Below are positions 31,438-40,742 of a stretch of DNA of 64,000 nucleotides, in pieces. The stretch comes from Stutzerimonas kunmingensis (GTDB lineage: Bacteria; Pseudomonadota; Gammaproteobacteria; Pseudomonadales; Pseudomonadaceae). Position numbers and translations under genes: made by a program. The notes under the pieces were generated by a model. The model was not told where the DNA came from and ran no database searches. It saw only the letters and a list, made by a program, of their open reading frames with translations. The stretch's first letter is position 1; every line of letters begins with the position of its first letter. The stretch spans positions 310,001 through 374,000 of the forward strand of contig NZ_PISM01000014.1 in NCBI RefSeq assembly GCF_002929225.1. The letters run 5' to 3'.

Positions 31438-31926
31438 ATGCAATACGTCACGCCTGATCTGTGCGATGCCTATCCGGACCTGGTGCAGGTCGTCGAGCCG
31501 CTGTTCAGCAACTTCGGTGGTCGCGATTCCTTCGGTGGCGAGATCGTGACCATCAAGTGTTTCGAGGACAATTCGCTGGTCAAGGACCAGGTCGACGTCG
31601 ACGGTACGGGCAAGGTGCTGGTGGTCGACGGCGGCGGCTCGCTCCGTCGTGCGCTGCTGGGTGACATGCTTGCCGAGAAAGCCGCACGCAATGGTTGGGA
31701 AGGTCTGGTTGTCTACGGTTGCGTTCGTGACGTCGATGTTCTCGCGCAAACCGAGCTTGGCGTTCAGGCCCTGGCTAGTCATCCCATGAAGACTGACAAG
31801 CGCGGCATCGGCGATCTCAACGTTCCGGTGACGTTTTGCGGTGTGACGTTCCGTCCCGGTGATTACGTATACGCCGATAACAACGGCATCATCGTGTCGC
31901 CTGAGCCGCTTTCCATGCCGGAGTAA
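31438..31926 (+). CDS. rraA: Ribonuclease E activity regulator RraA
   Basis: The 162-residue protein matches RraA over its whole length: [63 protein letters not shown] and [17 protein letters not shown]. RraA trimers bind RNase E and inhibit mRNA decay. Some members of this fold are aldolases (HMG/CHA aldolase type), and the G-x-V-R-D motif is shared, so an enzymatic side activity cannot be excluded. The start has AAGGAG 6 bp upstream. Confidence 0.93.
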   Translation: MQYVTPDLCDAYPDLVQVVEPLFSNFGGRDSFGGEIVTIKCFEDNSLVKDQVDVDGTGKVLVVDGGGSLRRALLGDMLAEKAARNGWEGLVVYGCVRDVDVLAQTELGVQALASHPMKTDKRGIGDLNVPVTFCGVTFRPGDYVYADNNGIIVSPEPLSMPE

Positions 31927-31962
31927 AGCCGGCTCTAACGGCTGTGCGTGCCATCATTCCTG

Positions 31963-31985
31963 AGCCCGGCGATGCCGGGCTTTTC
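31963..31985 (+). terminator. Intrinsic terminator after rraA
   Basis: Stem AGCCCGGC / GCCGGGCT with loop GAT, then TTTT. Confidence 0.88.
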
Positions 31986-32008
31986 ATGACCAGCGACGGA
32001 ACGGATAG

Positions 32009-33004
32009 ATGCGGGAAACCGAAAGCGAACAGCGCGGGCTGATCCACGCCTTTGTTCTCGATGGCAGCGGCGGGGCTCGCCAGATCGGCTATAGCGACCT
32101 GCCTGAGCTGCAGCTTGCGGCCAATGAGAGCATCTGGCTGCACTGGGATCGTGGCCAGCCCCAGGCGCAGGATTGGCTGCGCAGGCAAAGCGGGCTCAGT
32201 GGGTTCGCTTGCGATGTGCTGCTTGAGGAGAACACGCGCCCGCGCGTCTTGGCGCTGCCGCAGGAAGGGCTCTTGCTGTTCTTGCGGGGGGTGAATCTGA
32301 ACCCCGATGCCGAGCCAGAAGACATGGTTTCCGTGCGCGTATTCGCCGATCAAAAGCGGGTCATTTCGCTTCGCCTTCGGCCGCTGCGCTCCACCGAAGT
32401 AGTGATTCGATTGCTGTTGGAAGGTAGGGGGCCGAAATCGACCTCTGAACTGCTGCTCTATCTGGCAGAGGCGATGACCGAGCGAGTCGATGATCTGGTC
32501 ACTCAGCTGGCCGAGCGCATTGACGCCGTGGAAGAGCGGCTCGAGGGAGATGAGCAATACACCCTGGAACATGCTTCGATGCTTTCCTTGCGCCGGCAGG
32601 CCGCGAGCCTGCGGCGCTTCCTGCTGCCGCAGCGCGAGCTCTACGGCCAGATGACGCGTAATCAACCGAGCTGGTTTGCCGAGGATGACACGGAATACTG
32701 GAACGAGCTGAGTAACCGGCTCATCCGTTATCTGGAAGAACTTGAGATGGTCCGCGAGCGCGTGAATCTGGTGTTGGAGTCAGAGCATCGCAGGCTGAGC
32801 GAGCGGATGAACCGCACCATGTACTTGCTGGCTATAATTACCGGCTTTTTTCTGCCGCTCAGCTTCCTGACTGGGCTGCTGGGGATCAATGTGGGTGGTA
32901 TTCCCGGGGCCGAGTTTTCCTACGGGTTCGTCGTTGCCTGCCTGCTCATCGGCGGCGTTGCGCTGTTGCAATGGTGGATACTGCGCCGCCTGCGTTGGGT
33001 GTGA
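32009..33004 (+). CDS. zntB: CorA-family zinc transporter ZntB
   Basis: The 331-residue protein has a large cytosolic N-terminal domain with a long helix (TERVDDLVTQLAERIDAVEE onward) and two C-terminal transmembrane helices. The signature after the first helix is GLLGINVGGIPG, the ZntB variant of the CorA GMN motif. Family members are pentameric; ZntB exports or takes up zinc in different reports, so direction is left open. The gene is followed by crfX. Confidence 0.88.
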   Translation: MRETESEQRGLIHAFVLDGSGGARQIGYSDLPELQLAANESIWLHWDRGQPQAQDWLRRQSGLSGFACDVLLEENTRPRVLALPQEGLLLFLRGVNLNPDAEPEDMVSVRVFADQKRVISLRLRPLRSTEVVIRLLLEGRGPKSTSELLLYLAEAMTERVDDLVTQLAERIDAVEERLEGDEQYTLEHASMLSLRRQAASLRRFLLPQRELYGQMTRNQPSWFAEDDTEYWNELSNRLIRYLEELEMVRERVNLVLESEHRRLSERMNRTMYLLAIITGFFLPLSFLTGLLGINVGGIPGAEFSYGFVVACLLIGGVALLQWWILRRLRWV

Positions 33005-33060
33005 ATGTGACTCCCACCTAACCGTAAGCCGTCTAGATCACATACTTTAGCGAGGTTTGC

Positions 33061-33303
33061 ATGCGCGATCCCTTCGAAGAATCCCTGCGCGATCTGCTCA
33101 ACAAGCCCTCGGTTCATGATGACGACGCTTGTCTGGGCCGTGTGTTGAAAACGGCCAACCGGCAGGTTGGCGCCGGTGACCTGTTTGCACTGATCGGTCA
33201 CTGGCTGCAGGCCTTGATGATCGCAGTCAACAGCGGCTCAGGTCATGTCGCTCCGGTTTCTCGCCGAGAAACACCTAACTGCTCGTTCGATAAGGCTGAT
33301 TGA
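33061..33303 (+). CDS. crfX: CrfX, small conserved protein of the cmpX-sigX locus
   Basis: The 80-residue protein (MRDPFEESLRDLLNKPSVHD start) sits 2 bp before cmpX, exactly where crfX lies in P. aeruginosa (crfX-cmpX-sigX-oprF). It has no signal peptide or transmembrane segment. The name is given on position, size and my memory of the P. aeruginosa locus. In that organism crfX and cmpX are linked to SigX-dependent envelope stress responses; the molecular function of CrfX is unknown. Confidence 0.8.
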   Translation: MRDPFEESLRDLLNKPSVHDDDACLGRVLKTANRQVGAGDLFALIGHWLQALMIAVNSGSGHVAPVSRRETPNCSFDKAD

Positions 33304-33305
33304 TT

Positions 33306-34130
33306 ATGGAATTCGATCCCTGGACCCAGAGTCTGTTGTCGGCGATGAGCTCCCTTTGGGCTTCCGTCGCCGCGTTCATTCCCCGATTGTTCGGCGCATT
33401 GGTCGTCGTCCTGCTTGGTTTCGTCGTCGCAAAGCTCCTCGACACCCTGCTTTCCAAAGTGCTTGCCAAGGTGGGCCTGGACCGGCTGATGGCGGGTACC
33501 GGTCTGACCAAGCTGCTGGGGCGGGCGGGGATCCGCATTCCGGTTTCCGCGCTGATCGGCAAGGTCGTGTACTGGTTTGTGCTGCTCATTTTTCTGGTTT
33601 CAGCTGCTGAATCGCTGGGGCTTGAGCGGGTGTCGGCAACGCTGGATATGCTGGCCCTCTACGTACCTAAAGTCTTTGGCGCGGCACTGATTCTGCTCGC
33701 AGGCGTGCTCTTGGCGCAGTTGCTCAGCGGCCTGGTGCGTGGCGCTGCCGAGAGTGTCGGGCTGGACTATGCCAACGGCCTGGCGCGGATGGCGCAGGGG
33801 CTCGTGATCATCATCAGCATCTCCGTTGCGATCGGACAGCTCGAGGTCAAGACCGAACTCCTCAACTATGTCATCGCCATCGTGCTGATCACCGTCGGCT
33901 TGGCAGTTGCGCTTGCGTTTGGACTCGGCAGTCGCGAGCTGGTATCGCAGATACTGGCTGGCATCTATGTGCGTGAGCTTTACGAGGTAGGGCAGCGCGT
34001 GCGCCTGGCGGATATCGAAGGACAGATCGAGGAAATCGGAACGGTCAAGACATTGCTACTGACCGACGACGGCGAACTGACCTCTGTCGCTAACAGAGTA
34101 CTGCTCGAACAACGCGTCGGCAGCCGTTAG
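33306..34130 (+). CDS. cmpX: Cytoplasmic-membrane mechanosensitive-type channel CmpX
   Basis: From ATG 33306 the protein is 274 residues, the size of P. aeruginosa CmpX; a TTG two codons upstream overlaps the crfX stop and is rejected. It has at least five hydrophobic segments: near 15-40 (SVAAFIPRLFGALVVVLLGF), 78-97, 110-135, 150-170 and 185-205. A short C-terminal MscS-like beta domain (VGQRVRLADIEGQIEEIGTV) follows. It belongs to the TM-helix repeat MscS relatives. In P. aeruginosa cmpX mutants show altered SigX activity and membrane homeostasis. Confidence 0.9.
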   Translation: MEFDPWTQSLLSAMSSLWASVAAFIPRLFGALVVVLLGFVVAKLLDTLLSKVLAKVGLDRLMAGTGLTKLLGRAGIRIPVSALIGKVVYWFVLLIFLVSAAESLGLERVSATLDMLALYVPKVFGAALILLAGVLLAQLLSGLVRGAAESVGLDYANGLARMAQGLVIIISISVAIGQLEVKTELLNYVIAIVLITVGLAVALAFGLGSRELVSQILAGIYVRELYEVGQRVRLADIEGQIEEIGTVKTLLLTDDGELTSVANRVLLEQRVGSR

Positions 34131-34213
34131 CCTTGCGATTCTGGTAAAGTACGTCGCCTTTTTTCCGGTTTCCTTAATGGTGGCCGTGCCCCCGACTGCC
34201 GGCTCGAAGCGTC

Positions 34214-34804
34214 TTGACTAAAACCCCATCGTCCATATCGCGCTACGACCCTCGCCAGCTCACCGACGAAGAGCTGGTGCAGCATGCTCATGTCGAACTA
34301 TTTCATATAACGCGTGCATATGAAGAGCTTATGCGGCGATATCAGCGCACACTGTTCAATGTATGTGCGCGTTACTTGGGGAACGAGCGGGACGCCGACG
34401 ATGTATGTCAGGAAGTTATGCTCAAGGTTTTATATGGGCTGAAAAACTTCGAGGGCAAATCGAAATTCAAGACGTGGCTATATAGCATCACTTATAACGA
34501 ATGCATTACTCAATATCGTAAGGAGCGCCGCAAGCGGCGTTTGCTTGACGCACTCAGCCTCGACCCGCTTGAAGAGGCATCCGACGAGAAGGCGCCGAGA
34601 ATCGAGGAGAAGACTGGGCTCGACCGGTGGCTTGTGCATGTGAATCCGATCGATCGAGAGATACTGGTGTTGCGTTTTGTTGCTGAACTTGAGTTTCAAG
34701 AAATCGCAGACATCATGCATATGGGTTTGAGTGCAACGAAGATGCGATACAAGCGTGCGCTCGATAAGCTGCGGGAAAAATTTTCCGATACTACTGAAAC
34801 TTAA
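34214..34804 (+). CDS. sigX: ECF sigma factor SigX
   Basis: The 196-residue sigma factor starts at TTG 34214, the only start that matches the P. aeruginosa N terminus; the Shine-Dalgarno is weak. Region 2 includes YQRTLFNVCARYLGNERDAD and DDVCQEVMLKVLYGLKNFEG. Region 4 includes PIDREILVLRFVAELEFQEI and ADIMHMGLSATKMRYKRALD. No anti-sigma gene is adjacent, as usual for SigX. In P. aeruginosa SigX drives oprF and fatty-acid and membrane genes in response to envelope changes; oprF follows here. Confidence 0.95.
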   Translation: MTKTPSSISRYDPRQLTDEELVQHAHVELFHITRAYEELMRRYQRTLFNVCARYLGNERDADDVCQEVMLKVLYGLKNFEGKSKFKTWLYSITYNECITQYRKERRKRRLLDALSLDPLEEASDEKAPRIEEKTGLDRWLVHVNPIDREILVLRFVAELEFQEIADIMHMGLSATKMRYKRALDKLREKFSDTTET

Positions 34805-34903
34805 TCCTGGAAACTTGTCTTATACCTTGCGAACAGCTTGGGCATACAGACAGCCGGTTTCCTTAGATTGTTCTGATTCTAACCACCAGATGGGGATTTA
34901 CGG

Positions 34904-35896
34904 ATGAAACTTAAAAACACCTTAGGCGTCGTTATCGGTTCGATGGTTGCCGCCACTTCTTTCAGCGCGCTGGCCCAAGGACAGGGCGCCGTAGAGGTGG
35001 AAGCGTTCGGTAAGCACTATTTCACCGATAGCTCGCGTGACGTGCAGCGTGACGGCGAGCTTTATGGCGCTGGCGCCAGCTACTTCCTTACCGACGACGT
35101 TTCCCTGGGTCTGTCCTACGGCGAATACCATGACCTGACCTCCAAGGATCCGGTCGGCGCCGATGGCAGCCACAAGAACATCAAGGGCAGCCTTACTTCT
35201 CTGGATGCTGCCTACCACTTCGGCGCGCCAGGCGTAGGCCTGCGTCCGTACGTCTCCGCTGGTGTGGCTCATCAGAGCATCGGCCAGGCGACTCGTGGCG
35301 GTCGTGACAGCAGCACCTTCGCTAATGTTGGTACCGGTCTCAAGTACTACTTCACCGAGAACTTCTTTGCCAAGGCCAGCGTCGACGGCATGTACAACAT
35401 CGATGCAGACGAAGCTGAGTGGATGGCTGGTGTTGGTGTCGGTCTGAACTTCGGTGGTGGTGCTCGCGAGGTTGCAGCAGTCGAGCCGACTCCAGAGCCG
35501 GCTCCGGCTCCAATTGTCGACAACGAACCAGAGCCTGCTCCTGAGCTGGTCCGTGTCGAACTGGACGTCAAGTTCGATTTTGACAAGTCGCGCGTTCGTG
35601 AAGAAAGCTACAGCGACATCAAGAACCTTGCTGACTTCATGCAGCAGTACCCGCAGACCAACACCACTGTTGAAGGTCACACTGACTCCGTTGGTACTGA
35701 CCAGTACAACCAGCGTCTGTCCGAGCGCCGTGCCGAAGCAGTGCGCAACGTTCTGGTCAACGAATACGGTGTTGAGGGTGGCCGCGTGAACTCCGCAGGT
35801 TACGGTGAGTCCCGTCCGGTTGCCGACAACGCCACTGAGGAAGGTCGTCAGATCAACCGTCGCGTTGAAGCAGAAGTGGAAGCTCAGGTTCAGTAA
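34904..35896 (+). CDS. oprF: Major outer-membrane porin OprF
   Basis: The 330-residue precursor has a signal peptide (MKLKNTLGVVIGSMVAATSF, cleavage after ALA), an eight-stranded N-terminal barrel to about residue 180, a Pro/Glu/Ala linker (EPTPEPAPAPIVDNEPEPAP) and a C-terminal OmpA peptidoglycan-binding domain with TVEGHTDSVGTDQYNQRLSE and SAGYGESRPVADN. It is the general porin and structural protein of Pseudomonas. The cysteine pairs found in the P. aeruginosa linker are absent: this copy has no Cys in the mature protein. A 99 bp promoter region separates it from sigX; GGAAACTT at 34809-34816 resembles an ECF -35 element. Confidence 0.97.
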   Translation: MKLKNTLGVVIGSMVAATSFSALAQGQGAVEVEAFGKHYFTDSSRDVQRDGELYGAGASYFLTDDVSLGLSYGEYHDLTSKDPVGADGSHKNIKGSLTSLDAAYHFGAPGVGLRPYVSAGVAHQSIGQATRGGRDSSTFANVGTGLKYYFTENFFAKASVDGMYNIDADEAEWMAGVGVGLNFGGGAREVAAVEPTPEPAPAPIVDNEPEPAPELVRVELDVKFDFDKSRVREESYSDIKNLADFMQQYPQTNTTVEGHTDSVGTDQYNQRLSERRAEAVRNVLVNEYGVEGGRVNSAGYGESRPVADNATEEGRQINRRVEAEVEAQVQ

Positions 35897-35916
35897 TCTG
35901 AGTTAGCTACGCCTAG

Positions 35917-35942
35917 AAAAGCCCGGCTAGTCCGGGCTTTTC
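35917..35942 (+). terminator. Intrinsic terminator after oprF
   Basis: Stem AAAAGCCCGG / CCGGGCTTTT with loop CTAGT. The remaining 170 bp up to the acnB terminator show no gene. Confidence 0.92.
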
Positions 35943-36119
35943 TTTGTCTGTGGGAAAAGACTATCTCTAGTGGCAATCCCTTTTTCCCGATGGCGTTTTT
36001 TCTGCGGCTGTGCTGCGCGGTGATGGCAGGTGTGGCCGGTGCGCATTGCTGTAGCAGCGTGCGTGTGCAGGCTTTGGTCGCCGCTCTGATTGGCGAAGGG
36101 GGCAGCGGCGATGGAGGCA

Positions 36120-36152
36120 ATAAAAAACCCCGCCGAGGCGGGGTTTTTTTAT
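36120..36152 (-). terminator. Intrinsic terminator after acnB
   Basis: Stem AAAAAACCCCGCC / GGCGGGGTTTTTT around GA(G), with A and T runs on both sides, 16 bp past the acnB stop. It would also stop transcripts coming from oprF. Confidence 0.93.
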
Positions 36153-36167
36153 TGCCTTACGGCGTCA

Positions 36168-38777
36168 TCAGACTTCGACGACCTTGATCTTGGCCTTCTC
36201 CGCAGCGTCACGGAATTCGGCGATCTGGTCGAAAGACAGGTAGCGATAGATATCGGCAGCCATGCTGTCGATGTTCTTCGCGTATTCCATGTACTCCTCG
36301 ACGGTCGGTAGCTTGCCGGTGATGGACGCTACTGCCGCCAGCTCTGCCGAAGCCAGGTAGACGTTAGTGGCGTCACCCAGACGATTCGGGAAGTTACGAG
36401 TGGAGGTAGAAACCACAGTGGAACCGGTTTGCACGCGAGCCTGGTTACCCATGCACAGCGAGCAGCCCGGCATTTCCATGCGCGCGCCAGCCTTGCCGTA
36501 GATGCCGTAATAGCCTTCCTCGGTCAGCTGATGAGCGTCCATCTTGGTCGGCGGAGCCAGCCACAGACGGGTCGGAATGCCACCCTTGACCTTGTCGAGC
36601 AGCTTGCCGGCAGCGCGGAAGTGGCCGATGTTGGTCATGCAGGAGCCGATGAAGACTTCGTCGATCTTCTCGCCAGCAACGGTGGACAGCAGGCGGGCAT
36701 CGTCCGGGTCGTTCGGCGCGCAGAGCACGGGCTCTTTCACTTCGGCCAGGTCGATTTCGATCACTGCAGCGTATTCGGCGTCCTTATCTGCTTCCAGCAG
36801 CTTCGGATCGGCGACCCACGCTTCCATCGCTTGAGCGCGGCGCTCCAGGGTACGGGCATCACCGTAACCTTCGCTGATCATCCAGCGCAGCATGGTGATG
36901 TTGGACTTCAGGTACTCAGCGATCGAGTCTTCCGGCAGCTTGATGGTGCAGCCGGCAGCCGAACGCTCGGCGGAGGCGTCGGACAGCTCGAATGCCTGCT
37001 CCACGGTCAGCTGGTTGAGACCTTCGATCTCAAGAATGCGACCGGAGAAGATGTTCTTCTTGCCCTTCTTCTCGACAGTCAGCAGACCCTGCTGGATGGC
37101 GTAGTAGGGGATGGCATGAACCAGGTCACGTAGGGTGATGCCGGGCTGCATCTGACCCTTGAAGCGCACCAGTACGGATTCCGGCATGTCCAGCGGCATG
37201 ACGCCAGTGGCGGCGGCGAAGGCGACCAGGCCGGAACCGGCCGGGAAGGAGATGCCGATCGGGAAGCGGGTGTGCGAGTCACCACCTGTACCAACGGTAT
37301 CCGGCAGCAGCATGCGGTTCAGCCAGCTGTGGATGATGCCGTCGCCCGGACGCAGGGACACGCCGCTGCGGTTCATGATGAAGTCCGGCAGGGTGTGGTG
37401 GGTGTTGACGTCGATCGGCTTTGGATAGGCAGCGGTGTGGCAGAACGACTGCATGACCAGATCGGCGGAGAAGCCCAGGCAAGCCAGGTCCTTCAGCTCG
37501 TCGCGAGTCATCGGGCCAGTGGTGTCCTGCGAGCCGACGGTGGTCATCTTCGGTTCGCAGTAGGTGCCCGGACGAACGCCCTTGCCTTCCGGCAAGCCGC
37601 AGGCGCGACCGACCATCTTCTGCGCGAGGGTGAAACCTTTGCCACTGTCAGTCGGCGCTTCCGGCTTCTTGAACAGGGTGGACGGTGCCAGACCCAGCTC
37701 GGCGCGGGCCTTCTCGGTCAGGCCGCGGCCGATGATCAGCGGAATACGACCGCCAGCACGGACTTCGTCCAGCAGGACGTCGGTCTTCAGTTCGAAAGTG
37801 GTGACGACTTCATCGGTGCCGTGCTTGCAAACCTTGCCAGCGTATGGATAGACGTCGATCACGTCGCCCATGGCCAGGTTGCTGCAGTCGAATTCGATCG
37901 GCAGGGCACCGGCATCTTCCATGGTGTTGTAGAAGATCGGGGCGATCTTTGTGCCGAAGCAGAAGCCACCGGCGCGCTTGTTCGGCACGTTCGGGATGTC
38001 GTCACCGAAGAACCACAGCACGGAGTTGGTGGCCGACTTGCGCGAGGAGCCGGTACCGACCACGTCGCCGACATAAGCAACTGGGAAGCCCTTGGCTTTC
38101 AGTTCTTCCATCTGCTTGATTGGGCCGACCGAGCCCGGTACGTCCGGGTTGATGCCTTCACGGGCCATTTTCAGCATGGCCAGCGCGTGCAGCGGGATGT
38201 CAGGGCGCGACCAGGCGTCTGGAGCAGGCGACAGGTCGTCGGTGTTGGTTTCGCCAGTGACCTTGAATACGGACAGGGAAACTTTTTCGGCAACTGCCGG
38301 GCGGTTGGTGAACCACTCGCCTTCGGCCCAGGACTGCATCACAGCCTTGGCGTGCTCGTTACCGGCCTTGGCTTTTTCGGCCACGTCGTGGAAAGCGTCG
38401 AACATCAGCAGGGTGTGCTTCAGTTGCTCGGCGGCAACAGCGGCCAGTTCGGCGTTATCCAGCAGCTCGACCAGAGTGGCGATGTTGTAGCCGCCCTGCA
38501 TGGTGCCCAGCAGTTCGACAGCGCGCTGCTTGCTCAGCAATGGCGAGGAGGTTTCACCTTTGGCCAGGGCGGACAGGAAGCCGGCCTTGACGTAGGCGGC
38601 TTCGTCGACGCCAGCGGGGACGCGGTTGGTGATCAGGTCAACGAGGAATTCTTCTTCGCCGGCTGGCGGATTCTTCAGCAGCTCAACCAGACCTGCGGTT
38701 TGCTCGGCGTTCAGCGGCTGGGGCACGACGCCCTGGGCGGCACGCTCTTCTACGTGTTTGCGATAGGCTTCAAGCAC
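36168..38777 (-). CDS. acnB: Aconitate hydratase B / 2-methylisocitrate dehydratase AcnB
   Basis: I place the start at GTG 38777 ([16 protein letters not shown]), the N terminus of other AcnB proteins, with GAGGG about 9 bp upstream; ATGs at 38795 and 38792 would add six non-conserved residues. The 869-residue protein has the AcnB-specific HEAT-like N domain (residues about 1-160), the swivel domain ([20 protein letters not shown]) placed before the catalytic domains, and cluster cysteines in [14 protein letters not shown] and [14 protein letters not shown]. It is the main TCA aconitase and also hydrates 2-methylaconitate in the methylcitrate cycle, complementing acnD-prpF here. The leader contains an unusual inverted repeat. 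Confidence 0.95.
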   Translation of the reverse strand: MLEAYRKHVEERAAQGVVPQPLNAEQTAGLVELLKNPPAGEEEFLVDLITNRVPAGVDEAAYVKAGFLSALAKGETSSPLLSKQRAVELLGTMQGGYNIATLVELLDNAELAAVAAEQLKHTLLMFDAFHDVAEKAKAGNEHAKAVMQSWAEGEWFTNRPAVAEKVSLSVFKVTGETNTDDLSPAPDAWSRPDIPLHALAMLKMAREGINPDVPGSVGPIKQMEELKAKGFPVAYVGDVVGTGSSRKSATNSVLWFFGDDIPNVPNKRAGGFCFGTKIAPIFYNTMEDAGALPIEFDCSNLAMGDVIDVYPYAGKVCKHGTDEVVTTFELKTDVLLDEVRAGGRIPLIIGRGLTEKARAELGLAPSTLFKKPEAPTDSGKGFTLAQKMVGRACGLPEGKGVRPGTYCEPKMTTVGSQDTTGPMTRDELKDLACLGFSADLVMQSFCHTAAYPKPIDVNTHHTLPDFIMNRSGVSLRPGDGIIHSWLNRMLLPDTVGTGGDSHTRFPIGISFPAGSGLVAFAAATGVMPLDMPESVLVRFKGQMQPGITLRDLVHAIPYYAIQQGLLTVEKKGKKNIFSGRILEIEGLNQLTVEQAFELSDASAERSAAGCTIKLPEDSIAEYLKSNITMLRWMISEGYGDARTLERRAQAMEAWVADPKLLEADKDAEYAAVIEIDLAEVKEPVLCAPNDPDDARLLSTVAGEKIDEVFIGSCMTNIGHFRAAGKLLDKVKGGIPTRLWLAPPTKMDAHQLTEEGYYGIYGKAGARMEMPGCSLCMGNQARVQTGSTVVSTSTRNFPNRLGDATNVYLASAELAAVASITGKLPTVEEYMEYAKNIDSMAADIYRYLSFDQIAEFRDAAEKAKIKVVEV

Positions 38778-38827
38778 AGTTTTTACCCTCATCATTGGTC
38801 CCTTGGGTGTTTCGGGACGCGCATCCG

Positions 38828-38947
38828 GAAGCTGTTTTCAAAGTTTTACGCCGGGCGGGCGAGGCCGGATGGGCAGGGTGAAGATAAATCTGCGCATCCG
38901 GCACGCAGCCGGTTCAACTGTGCTCGTGACGCTTTGAAAACAGCTTC
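38828..38947. repeat. 16 bp perfect inverted repeat flanking the acnB leader
   Basis: GAAGCTGTTTTCAAAG at 38828-38843 and its exact reverse complement at 38932-38947 enclose 88 bp. Inside is a second inverted repeat, GCCGGATG near 38863 and CATCCGGC near 38894. On the minus strand the element ends 51 nt before the acnB start. It could be a structured leader or a short palindromic insertion. Confidence 0.8.
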
Positions 38948-39185
38948 GTATGGAATGTGGCGCCAAAAACGGCGGGCCGATACTACTGGAAATGGCCCCA
39001 AAAGTTAAGTCGAGCGCCAGCGGCGGCCGCCGCCAAGGCTTCGTTAGCTTGCGTGAAAAGATTTCGCTCGGGCTCGCGGGGCCTGGGCTTGTGGCGGCGC
39101 AAGAGGGGTCCACGCTTTAAACAAGCGATGACCCTGGTAGGACAAAAGTCTAAGATGCTCGGCCCGCCATCAACCTGCTTCGGTC
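38948..39185. other. acnB upstream region, no gene seen
   Basis: Together with the inverted repeat this makes a gap of about 400 bp between acnB and the DUF1289 gene. It must contain the divergent promoters. I see no reading frame with coding character; a GC-rich run of GGC/GCC triplets lies near 39020-39035. Confidence 0.4.
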
Positions 39186-39662
39186 ATGTCCTCACAGCGC
39201 ATCAAAACCCCTTGCATTGGTCTGTGCTCGACGGTGTACGGCGATATCGTCTGCCGTGGGTGCAAGCGATTCCATCATGAGGTGGTTAACTGGAACGCCT
39301 ACGGCGAAGAGGAAAAGCGGGCGGTATGGCGGCGTCTGGAAATCCTCCTGGCGCAGGTCATGACGGCCAAGCTCGAAGTGTTCGATGCTCAGCTGTTGCG
39401 CCAGCAGCTGGAGGCTCGGCAGATCCGCTTTGTAGTGGAGCAGTCTCCCTACTGCTGGGCCTATCAGTTGATCGCGCGCGGTGCGCGGCTGATTCAGCAG
39501 CTCGAAGCCTATGGCGTTGCTTTGCTACCCGAATTCCGTGATCGACCGCTGCCTGAACTGCGCGACGCGATCGATCAGGAGTTCTTCCTGCTTTCCGAGG
39601 CTCATTACGAGCGCTACATCGCGCCACGCTTTCTAGCGGAAGGTATCGACTTCAGGGTCTGA
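39186..39662 (+). CDS. DUF1289 domain-containing protein
   Basis: The 158-residue protein begins with the DUF1289 cysteine pattern TPCIGLCSTVYGDIVCRGCK (C-x3-C-x8-C-x2-C) and WNAYGEEEKRAVWRRL, where the W-N-x-x-x-x-x-E-K motif is typical. The cysteines may bind zinc or an iron-sulfur cluster. The remaining 90 residues are a helical extension not found in the shortest members. Function is unknown. It is divergent from acnB. Confidence 0.85.
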   Translation: MSSQRIKTPCIGLCSTVYGDIVCRGCKRFHHEVVNWNAYGEEEKRAVWRRLEILLAQVMTAKLEVFDAQLLRQQLEARQIRFVVEQSPYCWAYQLIARGARLIQQLEAYGVALLPEFRDRPLPELRDAIDQEFFLLSEAHYERYIAPRFLAEGIDFRV

Positions 39663-39703
39663 TGAAGCCCGCGGGCCAGCGCTTTCGCTCGGAGCGGTCT
39701 GAC

Positions 39704-40564
39704 TCAGTGGCGAACCAGGTCTTCGAGGTGATCGATGATGTCGTTGGGCTTGAGTACCAGGACATCGCTTTCCAGCGTGTCGAGCACCACCTCGGCAGTG
39801 TTACCCATCAGCGCGCCGGAGAATCCGGTCCTCGCCACCGTGCCGATCACTGTGACGACGGCCTTGAGCTGGTGGCAAACGCGCGGAATCAGCGCATCGG
39901 CAGGGCCTTCCTCGACATGTAGCTGAGCGTCAGGAATCTGAAACTCTTCCTGGAACTGCTTGCAGGCATCTCTATACCGAGCTTCGATGGTTTCCTTGAG
40001 TTGGAACGCCGGGTCGGCGGCGGAAAGCATCGCTGAAGGATGCGCACTGATGACGTGCAGCTTGCCGTCGGCGAGGCTGGCGATCTCGTAGCCGTGATTG
40101 ATGATGGTCGCGTGCAGCGTGCGGTGTTCCAGATCGGCGTTGCCGACGTCCACCGCGGCGAGAATGTTTCCACCTGTCCATGGCTTGTCAGTTTTCACCA
40201 TCAGCACCGGGCTGGGGCAATAACGCAGCAGCTTCCAGTCCTCGGGAGTGAGCAGGGCGCGCTTGAGGGGGTTGTCCGGCACGTGCTGCTTGACGACCAA
40301 CCCGCAACCTTCGGCCTGCTGCACGTTGATGATGGTCTGATGGATGCTCTCGTGCCACGCCTGCTGGGTGGACACCTGATGGCCCTCGCTAGCCAGCTGT
40401 TCGCTCAGTGCGGTCAGGTGGGCACCGTGGTCGTGTTTGGTATCGCACACCAGCAGGTGCAGGCGGGACTGGCTGACACTTGCGATCAGTCGCGCACGTT
40501 TGAGTGCCAGCTCTTGCGGCTGGTTCGGGTCAATTACCACGAGGATGCAGCGAATGGCTTGCAT
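39704..40564 (-). CDS. Tandem universal stress protein (UspE-like)
   Basis: From ATG 40564 (GGAG 6 bp upstream) the protein is 286 residues with two Usp domains in tandem: the first starts MQAIRCILVVIDPNQPQELA, the second at about residue 145 (NILAAVDVGNAD). The C-terminal domain ends with the nucleotide-binding G-x2-G-x9-G type stretch VIGTVARTGFSGALMGNTAE. Tandem Usp proteins support survival in stationary phase and without oxygen. The promoter carries an ANR/FNR box at the ideal position, so oxygen limitation should induce it. Confidence 0.9.
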   Translation of the reverse strand: MQAIRCILVVIDPNQPQELALKRARLIASVSQSRLHLLVCDTKHDHGAHLTALSEQLASEGHQVSTQQAWHESIHQTIINVQQAEGCGLVVKQHVPDNPLKRALLTPEDWKLLRYCPSPVLMVKTDKPWTGGNILAAVDVGNADLEHRTLHATIINHGYEIASLADGKLHVISAHPSAMLSAADPAFQLKETIEARYRDACKQFQEEFQIPDAQLHVEEGPADALIPRVCHQLKAVVTVIGTVARTGFSGALMGNTAEVVLDTLESDVLVLKPNDIIDHLEDLVRH

Positions 40565-40596
40565 GATCGGCTCCATTTCCAGATTCAGGTTGGTCA

Positions 40597-40637
40597 ACTA
40601 TAGACAAGCCTGCGATGCCGGCCGTGATGTATATCAA
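40597..40637 (-). promoter_or_regulatory. ANR/FNR-dependent class II promoter of the Usp gene
   Basis: On the minus strand TTGATATACATCAC (complement of 40624-40637) matches the box TTGAT-N4-ATCAA at 9 of 10 positions. A TATAGT -10 (complement of 40597-40602) has its centre about 31 bp downstream of the box centre, as expected when the box lies at -41.5. The start codon follows about 25 nt after the predicted start point. Confidence 0.8.
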
Positions 40638-40742
40638 GCAAGGCTGGCTGCTCCGCGCGGCATTCGCAATAATGCCCGTCCGGTGTCCGGCGGTGCCATT
40701 TAACTGTCGGCTTATTAAGTTCCTGAATATGCAAGGCTAGAC

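Noticed and set aside
35990-36187. 65-codon frame between oprF and acnB with a signal-like start
   Set aside because: It runs through the acnB terminator stem and into acnB, and lacks a ribosome site.
37272-39008. 578-codon plus-strand frame opposite acnB
   Set aside because: Antisense shadow, crossing the acnB start and the inverted repeat; no plausible start or domain.
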